Below are positions 9,701 to 16,441 of a stretch of 40,593 bases of DNA, piece after piece. The notes beneath the pieces are model-generated. The model was not told where the DNA came from. It did no database searches and saw nothing but the letters and a program-made list of their open reading frames with translations. Position numbers and translations under genes: made by a program. How positions within the stretch are numbered: position 1 is the stretch's first letter; each line of letters begins with the position of its first letter. The stretch covers positions 1 through 40,593 of the forward strand of contig JBFXCK010000017.1 of the NCBI GenBank assembly GCA_050182275.1, written 5' to 3'. This DNA comes from JBFXCK01 sp050182275. GTDB lineage: Bacteria; Pseudomonadota; Alphaproteobacteria; SHNJ01.

Positions 9701-9869
9701 AGTATTGGGCTGGGTGATTGTGGGGGGCATGAGTATCGGCACTTTGCTGACTTTATTTGTGGTGCCGCCGGTTTACACTTTCCTGGCGCGCGACCACCGC
9801 AAAGATTTGGAAGATCAAGCCATATTAAGCGAAACCGGCGCCGCTTTGCGCCCGCCTAATCACGGCTAG
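6765..9869 (+). CDS. RND multidrug efflux permease (HAE1/AcrB family)
   Basis: Proton-driven inner-membrane exporter of the hydrophobe/amphiphile RND family. The 1034 residues have the two-fold repeat: TM1 near residues 12-30, a large periplasmic loop with YPGASAEIMESQIT and the GVADATIFGERRYAMRIWLDP segment, TM2-6 around 335-490 including the family motif GLVVDDAIVMLENIYRH (about 396-412, TM4 Asp-Asp proton relay), a second periplasmic loop, and TM8-12 near 860-1010 with a matching LITLVGLITKHGILIVEFAN. The short EFAN and TKHGI version of TM10 is typical of the MexF/MexI-like branch rather than metal exporters. The substrate cannot be told from sequence. It overlaps the adaptor gene at 6765; psd has its own promoter downstream. 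Confidence 0.95.
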   Translation: MKLSSISITRPVFATVMSLLIILVGIVSYQRLSVREYPKIDEPSVSVTTVYPGASAEIMESQITKIIEDSLAGIEGIKTLSSVSREGASLISIIFVPERDPDSAASDVRDRVARVRGQLPDEIEEPIIAKVQADSDPIMYVVMRSGKYTPTQLTDFADRLVQKPLQTVPGVADATIFGERRYAMRIWLDPVRLAGHGVTVQDVENALRAQNLDVPTGRIEGAAREFTVLTNTDLRTVDEFNQLIIANRGGHLLRLQDVGRASLGVKEDRISFRYNSKNSVGLGIVKQATANPLEISDNIRKILPQIKSSLPEGVEIDVGYDSSIFINNSIKNVYRALIEATLLVAAVIFLFLRSGRSTLIPLVTIPVSLIGAFAIMAALGFTINTLTLLAMVLAIGLVVDDAIVMLENIYRHIEEGMKPKAAALKGAGEIGFAVVAMTLTLAAVYLPIAFMTGRTGKLFTEFALALAGAVVISGFVALTLSPMMCGLILRPQKKPNRLSRAIGDGLNRLDHGYRKILTGILKARILVFPVLLLVAALTAFVFTTLPSELAPLEDRGAAFVAFIGPEGATTDYMSAYARQIEDIFKNVPEIDRYGLVAGIGSGRLPVASNGFGFMGFTDWGERERNAKMIVAEIGPKLFGIPGVLAFPILPASLGANFSSKPVEFVIKDVTYESLAKSVPAFLEKIHENPNLIGVDSDLRINTPQLRIYLNRDLLADLGISVAEVGRTLESLLASRQVTRFKQAGEQYDVMVQIERDLRSEPGQLDRIFLRAGDGSLIPLSSVARIESTVAPRELNHFDRMRAVKVTANLAPGYSLGEALSYLQSTAKEILPPTSLTALDGQSREFVESSGGLYFVFFLALVFIFLVLAAQFESFIDPITIMITVPLTMLGAMAALKLTGNTLNIYSQIGLITLVGLITKHGILIVEFANHQQAEGHDKTEAVIRAAALRLRPILMTTAATILGALPLAIAHGAGAESRQVLGWVIVGGMSIGTLLTLFVVPPVYTFLARDHRKDLEDQAILSETGAALRPPNHG

Positions 9870-9876
9870 ATGTTAG

Positions 9877-9905
9877 TTGTCAGATGAGGAAGAGCGGAAT
9901 ATAAT
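9877..9905 (+). promoter_or_regulatory. sigma-70-type promoter of psd-pssA
   Basis: TTGTCA (9877-9882), 17-nt spacer, perfect TATAAT (9900-9905), starting 8 nt behind the RND permease stop. The predicted leader is about 23 nt. It makes psd-pssA a separate transcription unit from the efflux genes. Confidence 0.7.
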
Positions 9906-9934
9906 CGTTTTTTTCCTAACAACTGAAATTTGCC

Positions 9935-10636
9935 ATGCAACTCGCTTTATACAAAAAATTCCTTCACCCCATTCACCCGCAAGGCTGGCCCTTTGTGGCG
10001 GTTTTCGCCGTGGCCGCTTTTTTTCTGGCTAAATGGAATGTGCATTTGGGCTGGGTGGGCGCGCTTTTAACCCTATGGTGCGCCTTTTTCTTCCGTGATC
10101 CTAAGCGCCAGGTGCCGCAAGACCAAAATCTGGCGGTTTCCCCGGCCGATGGCTTGGTTGAAATGATTGCTATGGCGGCGCCGCCGCGCGAGATGGAATT
10201 GGGCGATACTTTACGCCCCCGCATCAGTATTTTCATGAGCGTGTTCGATGTTCATATCAACCGCGCGCCGATGAACTGCACGGTCGCCAAGCAAATTTAC
10301 AAGCCGGGAAAATTCTTAAGCGCGGAATTGGAAAAAGCCAGCGATGAAAACGAGCGTAATTCCTTGTTGTGCTCCCTGCCCGATGGGAATAATCTGGTGG
10401 TGGTGCAAATCGCAGGTCTAGTTGCGCGGCGCATCAAAAGCTTTGTCAAAGAAGGCGATGTTTTGGAGGCCGGATCGCGCATCGGCCTGATCCGCTTTGG
10501 CAGCAGAGTCGATGTGTATTTACCGGAAGGCGCCGCCCCCTTGGTATGTGTGGGGCAAAAAGCCATCGCCGGCGAAACGGTATTGGCCGATTTGGGCGCC
10601 GCAAAAACCGCCCCGCGCCAGGCGCTGGCGATTTGA
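9935..10636 (+). CDS. psd: phosphatidylserine decarboxylase proenzyme
   Basis: Converts phosphatidylserine to phosphatidylethanolamine at the inner membrane, using a pyruvoyl group made by self-cleavage. The short 233-residue form has hydrophobic segments at about residues 18-33 and 38-53, the FFRDPKRQVPQ and SPADGLVE motifs (53-75), FMSVFDVHINRAP (100-112) and the self-cleavage pair G189-S190 in RFGSRVDVYLP, which marks the beta/alpha chain boundary. The GS form instead of LGST is normal for the short alphaproteobacterial type. The ATG at 9935 is the only sensible start. pssA follows 19 nt downstream, so the two successive steps of PE synthesis are cotranscribed. Confidence 0.95.
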   Translation: MQLALYKKFLHPIHPQGWPFVAVFAVAAFFLAKWNVHLGWVGALLTLWCAFFFRDPKRQVPQDQNLAVSPADGLVEMIAMAAPPREMELGDTLRPRISIFMSVFDVHINRAPMNCTVAKQIYKPGKFLSAELEKASDENERNSLLCSLPDGNNLVVVQIAGLVARRIKSFVKEGDVLEAGSRIGLIRFGSRVDVYLPEGAAPLVCVGQKAIAGETVLADLGAAKTAPRQALAI

Positions 10637-10655
10637 ACAATCAAAGGAATATGCC

Positions 10656-11471
10656 ATGATGATCAAACCGAAACTTCCCCAATGGCGGAAAATGCGCCAA
10701 GACCCCGAAGAAACCATGGATGGCAGGGGTTTATCTTTAAACCGCATTATTCCGAATATTGTCACCATTTTCGCCTTATGCGCCGGTTTCAGCGCGATCC
10801 GCTTCGCCATGGAGGGGAAATGGCACGAAGCGGTGATCGCAATTGTAGTCGCCTGCATCTTCGATGCGCTGGATGGAAGGATTGCGCGCCTGATGGGGGG
10901 CGGAACGCCCTTCGGCGCGCAGCTTGATTCATTATCCGATGTGGTGGCGTTTGGCGTGGTGCCAAGCTTGATGATTTATTTTTGGTCGACCGATGCTCTT
11001 GGCCGGATCGGCTGGGCGGCGACATTAATTTTCGTGGTGTGCTGCGCCGTCCGCCTGGCGCGCTTTACCGCGCAAACCTATGATCCCGACATGCCGTCTT
11101 ATGCCTATAATTATTTCAGCGGCGTGCCGACGCCGGCAGGGGCGGGCTTAGCGCTTCTGCCGCTGATTTTAAGCTTTGAGGTGGGCGATGAAATTTTGCG
11201 CAATCCTTATTTAAACGCCGCCTGGCTGGTGGTTATCAGCGTGCTAATGATCAGCAAAATCCCCACCTTTGCTGTGAAGAAGGTCAAAATCCGCCAAGGC
11301 TATTTGCGCTTTATTTTGGTGGCGGCCGGCGTATTGGCGACTTTGCTGGTGACCGAGCCTTGGTTTACCTTAACCGCCATTGGGCTGGCTTATTTGGCGG
11401 CGATTCCCTTTAGCTACCAGTCGTTCAACCGCCTGGCCAAAGAAACGCCGGTGGAAGAAATGGAAGCCTAA
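10656..11471 (+). CDS. pssA: CDP-diacylglycerol-serine O-phosphatidyltransferase
   Basis: Makes phosphatidylserine from CDP-diacylglycerol and serine, the step before Psd. The start at 10656 (MMIKPKLPQW) follows AAAGGA with 7-8 nt spacing; the open frame continues upstream but inside psd. The 271-residue protein has the complete CDP-alcohol phosphotransferase motif with D70, D73, G74, A77, R78, G87, D91 and D95 (FDALDGRIAR then GAQLDSLSD). Several membrane helices surround it, including about 32-52, 56-72, 94-110 and a hydrophobic C-terminal half. It is in an operon with psd, and its stop codon overlaps the stop of the convergent methyltransferase gene by 3 nt. Confidence 0.95.
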   Translation: MMIKPKLPQWRKMRQDPEETMDGRGLSLNRIIPNIVTIFALCAGFSAIRFAMEGKWHEAVIAIVVACIFDALDGRIARLMGGGTPFGAQLDSLSDVVAFGVVPSLMIYFWSTDALGRIGWAATLIFVVCCAVRLARFTAQTYDPDMPSYAYNYFSGVPTPAGAGLALLPLILSFEVGDEILRNPYLNAAWLVVISVLMISKIPTFAVKKVKIRQGYLRFILVAAGVLATLLVTEPWFTLTAIGLAYLAAIPFSYQSFNRLAKETPVEEMEA

Positions 11472-12016
11472 GCTTTCTGATAAACCCATACCCGGGCCGG
11501 CGGCAAATTGCGGAACACTTGGCCCTTTAAGGCAAAGCGGATGCCGGGCGGCGGGATAAGCGGCGGCTTGAACCCGTAACTGAATTGAATGAATTTTCCG
11601 CCCTCCTTCATCATGCCCATGGCGGCGGTGAAAATTTCTTCGCGCACAGCTTCCGGCATCGCCAAGAGGGGCAAGCCCGAAACCACATAATCCACCCGGG
11701 TTTTTAGGTGGGGCAAAAGATTTTGGATATCGCGCGCATCGCCCGTTAAAATAGCGGCCATGGGAAAACGTTCCCGCAAATGATCGACCAGCACCACGTC
11801 TTTTTCGATCAAATATAAATTCTGCGCGCTAACCCCTTGCGCCAGCAAAGCATCGGTCAAAGGGCCGATGCCCGGCCCCAATTCCACCACAAGCGGGGCA
11901 TTCCCTATATCGACCAAATTGGCGATCCGGCGGGCCAAGGTTTTCGAGCTTGGCCATATCGAGCCCATTTTACGGGGCTGGCGGAACCAGCGGCTGATGA
12001 ATAAAGGAATGTCCAT
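11468..12016 (-). CDS. PmtA-like phospholipid N-methyltransferase (COG3963 type)
   Basis: A 182-residue class I SAM-dependent methyltransferase. Motif I is VVELGPGIGPLTDALL near residue 42, with an acidic residue in LIEKD one strand later; DYVVSGLPLLAMPE (about 110-123) and the end NLPPARVWVYQK are typical of the COG3963 group that includes Rhodobacter-type PmtA, which methylates phosphatidylethanolamine toward phosphatidylcholine. Its position facing psd-pssA, the PE-making genes, fits this role. It also resembles rRNA adenine methyltransferases at the SAM site, so the substrate is inferred. The ATG at 12016 is chosen; a TTG three codons upstream (12025) is possible. No good Shine-Dalgarno site is visible for either. 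Confidence 0.75.
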   Translation of the reverse strand: MDIPLFISRWFRQPRKMGSIWPSSKTLARRIANLVDIGNAPLVVELGPGIGPLTDALLAQGVSAQNLYLIEKDVVLVDHLRERFPMAAILTGDARDIQNLLPHLKTRVDYVVSGLPLLAMPEAVREEIFTAAMGMMKEGGKFIQFSYGFKPPLIPPPGIRFALKGQVFRNLPPARVWVYQKA

Positions 12017-12099
12017 GAGATGCAAAGGGAGATTGTTAAGATAAACCCGTTTGCCGCGCTAGGACATTAACCAATCTATGCACAGTTTTTTGTAGCCAT

Positions 12100-12120
12100 A
12101 TATATCTTTTTAAGATATAT
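12100..12120. repeat. perfect AT-rich hairpin in divergent promoter gap
   Basis: ATATATCTT (12100-12108) pairs exactly with AAGATATAT (12112-12120) across TTT. It lies between the divergent methyltransferase (12016) and lysozyme-like (12164) genes, a natural place for an operator. On the minus strand TTGTCT, a 17-nt spacer and TATCTT overlap it as a possible promoter. Confidence 0.4.
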
Positions 12121-12163
12121 TCTAGAAATAACGGAGACAAAAAGGTTAATTTTAGGGCGCGGG

Positions 12164-13273
12164 ATGAAAATTACCACCAAACAAGCTTTCTTGCTGGGCG
12201 CGGGCATGGCCTCGGCTGCAACCGGCATTGGCGTTGCCAGCAAAGCTTTATCCGCTTTAAGCGAAGAAAAAAGCGGGGCGGTGGAAACGCTGCCGCCGGC
12301 GTCAAAGCCATCTTTACCGGCCGAAACGCCGGCGATGGAAACTTCTTCGCCGGTTTTTATTCCCGTTCCTTTTGCCGCTAAAAGCGAAAATCCGGATATT
12401 GTCAAACGCCAGCGCCCAAGCGCTATCGAAGGCCTAACGGCCGATGCTTACGGACGCTTGATTGAATTCTTAAAAATGCCCTGCCATGAAAATGAGATTT
12501 GCCGCGCCAATGAATGCGCCGCCGGAAAAATCACCATTGGCGTCGGATTTAATATGGATGCGCCGGATGCAAGGAAAAATTTCAATCAAGCGCTTGGCCA
12601 AAAAGATCCGGCCCTATTTAACGCGGTGCGCGGCGGCCAAGCTTTAAGCGCCGGACAAATCGGCCAATTGCTCGAATTCAGCATCATGAAAGCCCGCAAT
12701 GCCGCCTGCCGCCAATTGGGCATGCACGCGCAGAACAAACAAGGCAGCGAGCGCGAATGGTTTTTGGGTGGCAAGAAAATATTTTCCCGCCTGAATGCCA
12801 ACCAGCAATGCGCCCTGATTTCGATGGCGTTTAACAACCCTGCCCTGATCGGGCCGAAATTAACCGGTTTTATTTGTGAAGGCGAATTTGACAAGGCCGC
12901 CAATGAAATCATGTCCCCGGCCCTAAAAAATGAAACGCAAAAATCATCCAAGCAGCGCCGGCTTTCGGGGCTGGATAACCGCCGCCTGCGCGAAGCGGCG
13001 CTGTTTGAAGGCAATATAAAAGCCGCGATGCAAGAAGACGTTACGGCCTATTTGGCGGAAAAACGTAAGACCCAAAACCGCAAGCGCCGCGAGATCAGCG
13101 CCGTTAATAAATTGGTTAAAAGGCAAAACCGCCAATTGCGCCAAATGGGCCTAACCCCGCCGCCTTTAATCCATTCTTCCACCTTGGTTCGTGCCGATAC
13201 CCGCCACCGCCCTCTTGTGAAGCGCGGCAATTATGCTAAATTGCTGACAAGCTTAACAAGAGGAGACCGATGA
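12164..13273 (+). CDS. membrane-anchored lysozyme-like protein (GH24/pesticin type)
   Basis: A 369-residue protein likely to act on peptidoglycan in the periplasm. The N-terminus (MKITTKQAFLLGAGMASAATGIGVASKA) is a signal peptide or anchor, followed by a Pro/Ala/Glu linker to about residue 75. Residues 85-290 resemble T4-type lysozymes: a helix with DAYGRLIEFLKMPCHEN carrying candidate catalytic Glu, then GKITIGVGFNMDAP (the TIGxG beta hairpin), NQQCALISMAFNNP, and GLDNRRLREAALF, which matches the 'GLxxRRxxE' end of the fold. Cysteines in CHENEICRANEC replace the usual short active-site loop. A very basic, coiled-coil-like tail (KRKTQNRKRREISAVNKLVKRQNRQ) follows, unusual for the family. It overlaps the next gene by 4 nt. 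Confidence 0.6.
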   Translation: MKITTKQAFLLGAGMASAATGIGVASKALSALSEEKSGAVETLPPASKPSLPAETPAMETSSPVFIPVPFAAKSENPDIVKRQRPSAIEGLTADAYGRLIEFLKMPCHENEICRANECAAGKITIGVGFNMDAPDARKNFNQALGQKDPALFNAVRGGQALSAGQIGQLLEFSIMKARNAACRQLGMHAQNKQGSEREWFLGGKKIFSRLNANQQCALISMAFNNPALIGPKLTGFICEGEFDKAANEIMSPALKNETQKSSKQRRLSGLDNRRLREAALFEGNIKAAMQEDVTAYLAEKRKTQNRKRREISAVNKLVKRQNRQLRQMGLTPPPLIHSSTLVRADTRHRPLVKRGNYAKLLTSLTRGDR

Positions 13274-13773
13274 TGAGCCAAGGCACTTTAACCCCCGCCA
13301 AAGAACCTCTCGATAAAACTGTTGTCCGTTTATGCCCCAGCCCAGATGGCAAAACTTTGCGCATTGATATTCGCTGCCCGGTGCAAATTTTAACGCCTGA
13401 ACAGCATAACACCTTAGAACTCGCATCGGATGTATGGAACCAATTTGCCGGCAGCCAATTCGGCCAATACCGCTCCTGGATGGAAGAGGTGCTAAAGCCC
13501 GCCTTGAATAAAGTAAACCCAGGAGACCCGAAATTAGGGATGGAGTTATGCCATGTCTATTGCGATGCCTCGCCGGAACAATCCGGCCGGCAATGGCGGG
13601 TTTCGGTTACTTTTGAAGTGCCGGCCATTTCGGATCCTCAATTCTTGAAAGATGCCTTAATCCAGCGCGGCTTGCTTGAAAAATGCGTATTCATCAAATA
13701 CCAAACATCCGATCCATCCGGCGATACCCGGGTTATGGATGCTATTAGACAGCTAGGACGCGACACGAAATAA
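13270..13773 (+). CDS. hypothetical protein, partner of lysozyme-like gene
   Basis: A 167-residue soluble protein with no signal peptide or membrane helix. I do not recognise a family. It has five Cys residues, including RLCPSPDGK and DIRCPVQIL near the N-terminus and LCHVYCDASPEQ in the middle, and alternating strand/helix character. The start (ATGATG at 13270) overlaps the stop of the lysozyme-like gene, with AGGAG just before it, so translation is coupled and the two proteins probably work together or are at least made together. Being cytoplasmic by sequence while its partner is exported, it is unlikely to be a periplasmic immunity protein. Confidence 0.65.
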   Translation: MMSQGTLTPAKEPLDKTVVRLCPSPDGKTLRIDIRCPVQILTPEQHNTLELASDVWNQFAGSQFGQYRSWMEEVLKPALNKVNPGDPKLGMELCHVYCDASPEQSGRQWRVSVTFEVPAISDPQFLKDALIQRGLLEKCVFIKYQTSDPSGDTRVMDAIRQLGRDTK

Positions 13774-13774
13774 C

Positions 13775-14377
13775 TTACAACCTCTTAATAATCTCTTCTA
13801 ATTGCTTGCGGTGGATTTGATGGTGCAGGCTGGTGAAAACGTGCCAGCCATGCGCTGGCAGCGCGCCAAACCAGGGATGCCTATAGCGCGGCTCTTTATT
13901 CATATTCGCCAGTTTAGCGGCCCGGCTGTAATCGATAATGGTTTGAAAGAATTTTTGATCGGCCTCAATGGCGCTCCATTCGCCCTTGGGCTTGACCGCT
14001 GCCGTTGATGCAACCGCATCCGGCGCTTTACCGGCGGCTAAGGATTGCAAAATTCCAATAACCGCCCGATCGACAATCGCTAGATGCTCTAAGACCATCG
14101 CGGCTGACCAGTTGCGCGAACTATCTTCGAGAGCGAGAGTGCGGGGAATTAAAACCCGCTGCGTGGCCTTGGCCGGATCGATTTTGCGGTACATTTCCAA
14201 AATGATGGCGCCCTGTTCTTGAAAATAGGCAAGCGCCCTTTCCCAATGATAGCTTTTGTACCAAATGGGCAGGACGATATAGCGCAAAACCGCTTCTTCC
14301 CAAGCCGGAATCCCGGCGCCGGGCGGGGCCAATTTGATTTCAGCGGCTGGGGCTGATTTTTTCTTGAAAAATTTCAT
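13775..14377 (-). CDS. DinB-like domain protein
   Basis: A 200-residue protein with DinB/YfiT-like four-helix features: NWSAAMVLEHLAIVDRAVIG (about residues 87-106, first metal-binding His in LEHL) and a C-terminal GWHVFTSLHHQIHRKQLEEI (about 177-196) whose HxxxH spacing supplies the second pair of metal-binding His. RHPWFGALPAHGW just before it is the usual turn. DinB-fold proteins are often thiol-dependent transferases or of unknown function; no substrate can be given. A short basic, Ala/Pro-rich N-terminal extension (MKFFKKKSAPAAE) may be disordered. It converges with the gene at 13270 (1-nt gap) and has a good promoter of its own upstream. Confidence 0.65.
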   Translation of the reverse strand: MKFFKKKSAPAAEIKLAPPGAGIPAWEEAVLRYIVLPIWYKSYHWERALAYFQEQGAIILEMYRKIDPAKATQRVLIPRTLALEDSSRNWSAAMVLEHLAIVDRAVIGILQSLAAGKAPDAVASTAAVKPKGEWSAIEADQKFFQTIIDYSRAAKLANMNKEPRYRHPWFGALPAHGWHVFTSLHHQIHRKQLEEIIKRL

Positions 14378-14379
14378 CG

Positions 14380-14418
14380 GGCTTCCAAGAGTATAGTTTT
14401 TACATCTCTTGAAGCCAA
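14380..14418 (-). promoter_or_regulatory. promoter of DinB-like gene inside an inverted repeat
   Basis: On the minus strand TTGGCT (14418-14413), 17-nt spacer and TATACT (14395-14390). An 11-bp inverted repeat (GGCTTC-AAGAG with one bulged C at 14380-14391, CTCTTGAAGCC at 14406-14416) spans both boxes, so it may be an operator. The predicted leader is only about 6 nt. Confidence 0.55.
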
Positions 14419-14434
14419 GCTGTAAAAATATTGG

Positions 14435-16348
14435 TTAAGCGCTTTGGCGGATGCCCATTCCATCGGCTAGATGCTTGGCCGTTGCACGGGAAAGTTGATT
14501 GAATTTTTGATCATACATGCGCCACAAAACGGTTTGGAAAACTTCACCAAACGCCTTTGGATCACTGTGGAATATATTTTGCATAGTGGGGCGCAAAGTT
14601 TGGCGCAAAGTTTTTAGAAAACCGCCTTTAGCCGCCAAATGCACCGCTTTGACAGCCACTTCATGTATGTTGCGGCCTATCAAATAATCGCCTAATCCCA
14701 ATAACTCGATGTAATGGGCGCTTTGCCGCGAAGCCATGTCATTGCCGCGTAATGTGAAAACAGGGACACCCATGCCCAAGGCCTCGATCGTAGTGGCGCC
14801 GCCCGATAGCGGATAAGTATCGATACTGATATCCATTTCATTATACCAATCCAAATGTTGGCCGGGCTTGTTCGTCTCAAAGCGCAGGCGGCTGGCGGGA
14901 ATGCCGCGAAGCGCGAATTGGCGAATGATGTTTTCTTGCAGCTTTTTGCTGCTTGCTTCGGGGCGCACATATAAAAATTCAGCTTCCGGTAAATGCCGCA
15001 TGGTGCAGCCGATCATATCAATTGTATCGGGCGTTAATTTAGTAGGACGGCACATGCTGCCGATGGTGAATTTTTTTCCGTTGCGGGGTTTAATTTCGGC
15101 ATCGGGGATTGGCGCCGGATAGGGCTTGGTCAGCATCGCAAAACCTTCCCGGTAACTTTGCGTTTGCAGCGGCTTATACCCTGGCTCGACCATAATATAA
15201 TCGACCGCTGATAAGCCGGTCGTACTCATGCAGCCCAGAAGCAAGGCCTGCACCGGCGCCGGTTTATAGGCAAGAACGCTTAAACGGCTTCGCGCCGTAT
15301 GGCCATTGACCACATAATTGCCGCCGGCATGACCGTTTAAGTCGATTAAAATATCGACGCCATCGCTGCGAATGCGCTGGGCCGCTTCTTGATCGCTTTT
15401 ATCATGAATATCGACGAAATGCGCAGCCGCCTGTTTAATTTGCTCATGCACCCTATCGCCCGGATTGCTGGCGGCGCCGGCATAACAATAAAATTCCAGG
15501 TTTGGCATATGCCCGGCCTGATACAGCTTGGCCAATTCCAAAAACCAGCGTCCCATCGGATGATCGCGGAAATCGGACGATAAAAAACCGACTTTTAATT
15601 TTTGGCCGGCCTGCTTTTTATCGATCGCTTGCGGCAAGGCTTCAGCTAAGCAGGAAATATTGCGGCCCCAAGTATTGATAATAGAGTGAGGTCCTTGGCC
15701 GTCCCCTGTTTCATTCAGTAAATTCAAAAAATGCGGCGCCGCCGCTAAAACCGAGCAGCGGCTAAAACCCCGGATGCAGGAAAAATCGATCTTAGCCAGA
15801 GCGTCATGGTCGCCCATCGTTAGCAGCACCGTATATAAAAATGGCAGGTATTTGGCTTGGGTGAAGCCAACCTCGATTAATTCCTTGGCAAAGGAATAGG
15901 CGGCATCAAGGCGCCCGGTGTAAAGCAACGCATCAATAATCAATAATTGCGCCCGGCGGTGATGGGGTTCGCGGGTCAGCACTTCCCCCAATACTTTAAC
16001 CGCCTCGGCGTAAAAACCAAGCTGGCGCAAAACGCCGCCATAATCGGCTGCTAGTTCAAGATCGCTTGGAAATTCTTCGATGGCGGCGGCGAAATATTTC
16101 AAGGCTTTTTGCGGATGGCCTTGCTCTTGGCACCATTCATAGAAATAATGCAAGGAAGCGCGATGGCCCGTGTTATCTTTAACAAACTGTTCCAGCGCCG
16201 GGCCATATTCTGCCCGGCCTTTCCGGCCGCCGCTTAGTAAATCGCGGATAAATTCCAGCTCGCTGTCGGCGTAAGAGGCCATAGCATCGGAGCTTTTTGG
16301 CAAAGCGTCAATGCCCAATAAACTGTGATCGATAATGAAATGCGTCAT
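14435..16348 (-). CDS. TPR / SPINDLY-type O-GlcNAc transferase family protein (GT41)
   Basis: A 637-residue cytoplasmic protein. The N-terminal third (about residues 25-220) is helical with TPR-like repeats, e.g. HYFYEWCQEQGHPQKALKYF, LAADYGGVLRQLGFYAEAVK and RAQLLIIDALLYTGRLDAAY. The C-terminal part fits the GT41 / SPINDLY glycosyltransferase: KLKVGFLSSDFRDHPMGR, then GVDILIDLNGHAGGN, APVQALLLGCMSTTGLSAVDY, FTIGSMCRPTKLTPDTIDM and SIDTYPLSGGATTIEALGMGVPVFTLRG, which is the nucleotide-sugar-binding end. The usual 'GYPGTTG' is here 'LGCMSTTG', a small deviation. Bacterial members often modify surface or flagellar proteins, but no target is visible here. A TATAAT -10 box lies at 16390-16395 with a poor -35. 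Confidence 0.85.
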   Translation of the reverse strand: MTHFIIDHSLLGIDALPKSSDAMASYADSELEFIRDLLSGGRKGRAEYGPALEQFVKDNTGHRASLHYFYEWCQEQGHPQKALKYFAAAIEEFPSDLELAADYGGVLRQLGFYAEAVKVLGEVLTREPHHRRAQLLIIDALLYTGRLDAAYSFAKELIEVGFTQAKYLPFLYTVLLTMGDHDALAKIDFSCIRGFSRCSVLAAAPHFLNLLNETGDGQGPHSIINTWGRNISCLAEALPQAIDKKQAGQKLKVGFLSSDFRDHPMGRWFLELAKLYQAGHMPNLEFYCYAGAASNPGDRVHEQIKQAAAHFVDIHDKSDQEAAQRIRSDGVDILIDLNGHAGGNYVVNGHTARSRLSVLAYKPAPVQALLLGCMSTTGLSAVDYIMVEPGYKPLQTQSYREGFAMLTKPYPAPIPDAEIKPRNGKKFTIGSMCRPTKLTPDTIDMIGCTMRHLPEAEFLYVRPEASSKKLQENIIRQFALRGIPASRLRFETNKPGQHLDWYNEMDISIDTYPLSGGATTIEALGMGVPVFTLRGNDMASRQSAHYIELLGLGDYLIGRNIHEVAVKAVHLAAKGGFLKTLRQTLRPTMQNIFHSDPKAFGEVFQTVLWRMYDQKFNQLSRATAKHLADGMGIRQSA

Positions 16349-16441
16349 GCGCCTTAACTCGGCCCCGCCCTTGCTAATAATTATTGCCCATTATACCAAA
16401 AAGGAAACGGCTTTAACAGGCCGGATTTGTTAACTGTTTTT

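Noticed and set aside
12164..13773. Toxin-immunity or phage lysis cassette
   Set aside because: No holin, spanin or phage genes; the partner protein has no signal peptide as a periplasmic immunity protein would need.
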